5,860 nucleotides of DNA from Pseudomonadota bacterium (lineage in GTDB: Bacteria; Pseudomonadota; Gammaproteobacteria; Pseudomonadales; UBA5518): positions 1-5,860 of the forward strand of contig JAKJFB010000193.1 in the NCBI GenBank assembly GCA_022705125.1, written 5' to 3'. Under the pieces are notes generated by a model, which saw only the letters and a program-made list of their open reading frames with translations, did no database searches and had not been told where the DNA came from. Numbering within the stretch: the stretch's first letter is position 1; the number at the start of each line of letters is the position of its first letter. Shown piece by piece: positions 5,357 to 5,860 of this stretch. The translations under genes and the position numbers were made by a program.

Positions 5357-5860
5357 TCAATAGCGCCAGTAGCTGCGCGACAGGATCACCAGCACCGGCA
5401 GCACCTCGAGGCGCCCCCAGATCATGGCAAGCGACATGAGCCACTTCGCCGCATCGTTGATGCCGCCGAAACCGCCGCCGGTCTCGCCGTAGCCGATGCC
5501 CATGTTGTTCAGGCAGCCCGCGGTGGTGGCGAAGGCGGTGACGGGATCGAGCCCCGTGAAACAGAGCAGCAGCGTGAAGACGCCGGCGCTGATCAGGTAG
5601 AGGCTGACAAAGGTGACCACCGCCTGCACCGCCGCCTCGGGTACGCTGCGCCGCGCCAGGCGCACCGAGAGCTGCGCGTTGGGGTGGATGAGCTGCATGA
5701 TCTCGCGCTTGACCTCGCGCACCAGCAGCAGGACGCGCATCGACTTGATCGCGCCCGAGGTCGAGCCCACGCAGCCGCCGAAGAAACTCGACACGATCAG
5801 CAGCATCACCACGGCAGCCGGCCAGCCGGGGTAGCCCACGGTGTTCATGCCGTTGCCGGT
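5357..5860 (-). CDS. trkH: TrkH-type potassium uptake protein, C-terminal part
   Basis: TrkH/TrkG is the inner-membrane channel subunit of the Trk K+ uptake system; it works with the cytoplasmic NAD-binding regulator TrkA, which is not in this window. The frame stays open to the window edge (codons for T-G-N-G precede the first internal ATG at 5848), so the N-terminal part lies beyond 5860. The visible 167 residues include a hydrophobic helix followed by GGCVGSTSGAIKSMR, a basic cytoplasmic segment (LVREVKREIMQLIHPNA), and another long helix. The fourth pore-loop filter motif GCLNNMGIG follows (5492-5518), then the last helix and the typical ending GRLEVLPVLVILSRSYWRY. Filter glycine and length to the C-terminus look normal. 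It converges on the glutaredoxin-like gene with only 1 bp between stop codons. Confidence 0.94.
   Translation of the reverse strand, partial: TGNGMNTVGYPGWPAAVVMLLIVSSFFGGCVGSTSGAIKSMRVLLLVREVKREIMQLIHPNAQLSVRLARRSVPEAAVQAVVTFVSLYLISAGVFTLLLCFTGLDPVTAFATTAGCLNNMGIGYGETGGGFGGINDAAKWLMSLAMIWGRLEVLPVLVILSRSYWRY

Overview
The window is GC-rich bacterial DNA (roughly two thirds G+C by eye) with dense coding and strong G/C at third codon positions. The gene set (RadA, ApaG, the tRNA hydroxylase MiaE, TrkH) and a GTAG-type REP palindrome of the kind best known from Pseudomonas, Xanthomonas and relatives point to an aerobic gammaproteobacterium. I cannot name the genus. Nothing looks like a phage, plasmid, CRISPR or defence island.

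Layout. (1) 1-1153, + strand: the 3' part of radA, without its N-terminal zinc finger. (2) 1154-1257: a short gap between convergent genes, holding two head-to-head REP elements with perfect 26-bp arms. (3) 1258-2353, - strand: a two-gene operon of a small unrecognised protein followed by a dienelactone-hydrolase-family gene. The hydrolase gene is broken by an apparent one-base deletion near 1649-1650, upstream of the nucleophile Cys. (4) 2354-2543: a 190-bp divergent control region with a possible promoter for each side and a small GC hairpin. (5) 2544-5355, + strand: four genes that each overlap the next (pyk, apaG, miaE and a membrane-anchored glutaredoxin-like protein), probably one transcription unit. 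(6) 5357-5860, - strand: the C-terminal part of trkH, stopping 1 bp from the glutaredoxin stop codon.

How they relate. Pyk makes pyruvate and ATP in lower glycolysis. MiaE finishes the hydroxylated ms2io6A tRNA base and needs O2 and a diiron centre. ApaG is a small beta-sandwich protein of uncertain role. The glutaredoxin-like protein is predicted outside the cytoplasm. I see no single pathway that joins the four; the tight overlaps suggest shared expression rather than shared chemistry.

Most of the window is housekeeping. The points worth a second look are the REP pair, the frameshifted hydrolase and its unknown partner, the exported glutaredoxin, and the chain of overlapping genes. I did not find a convincing new biological system.
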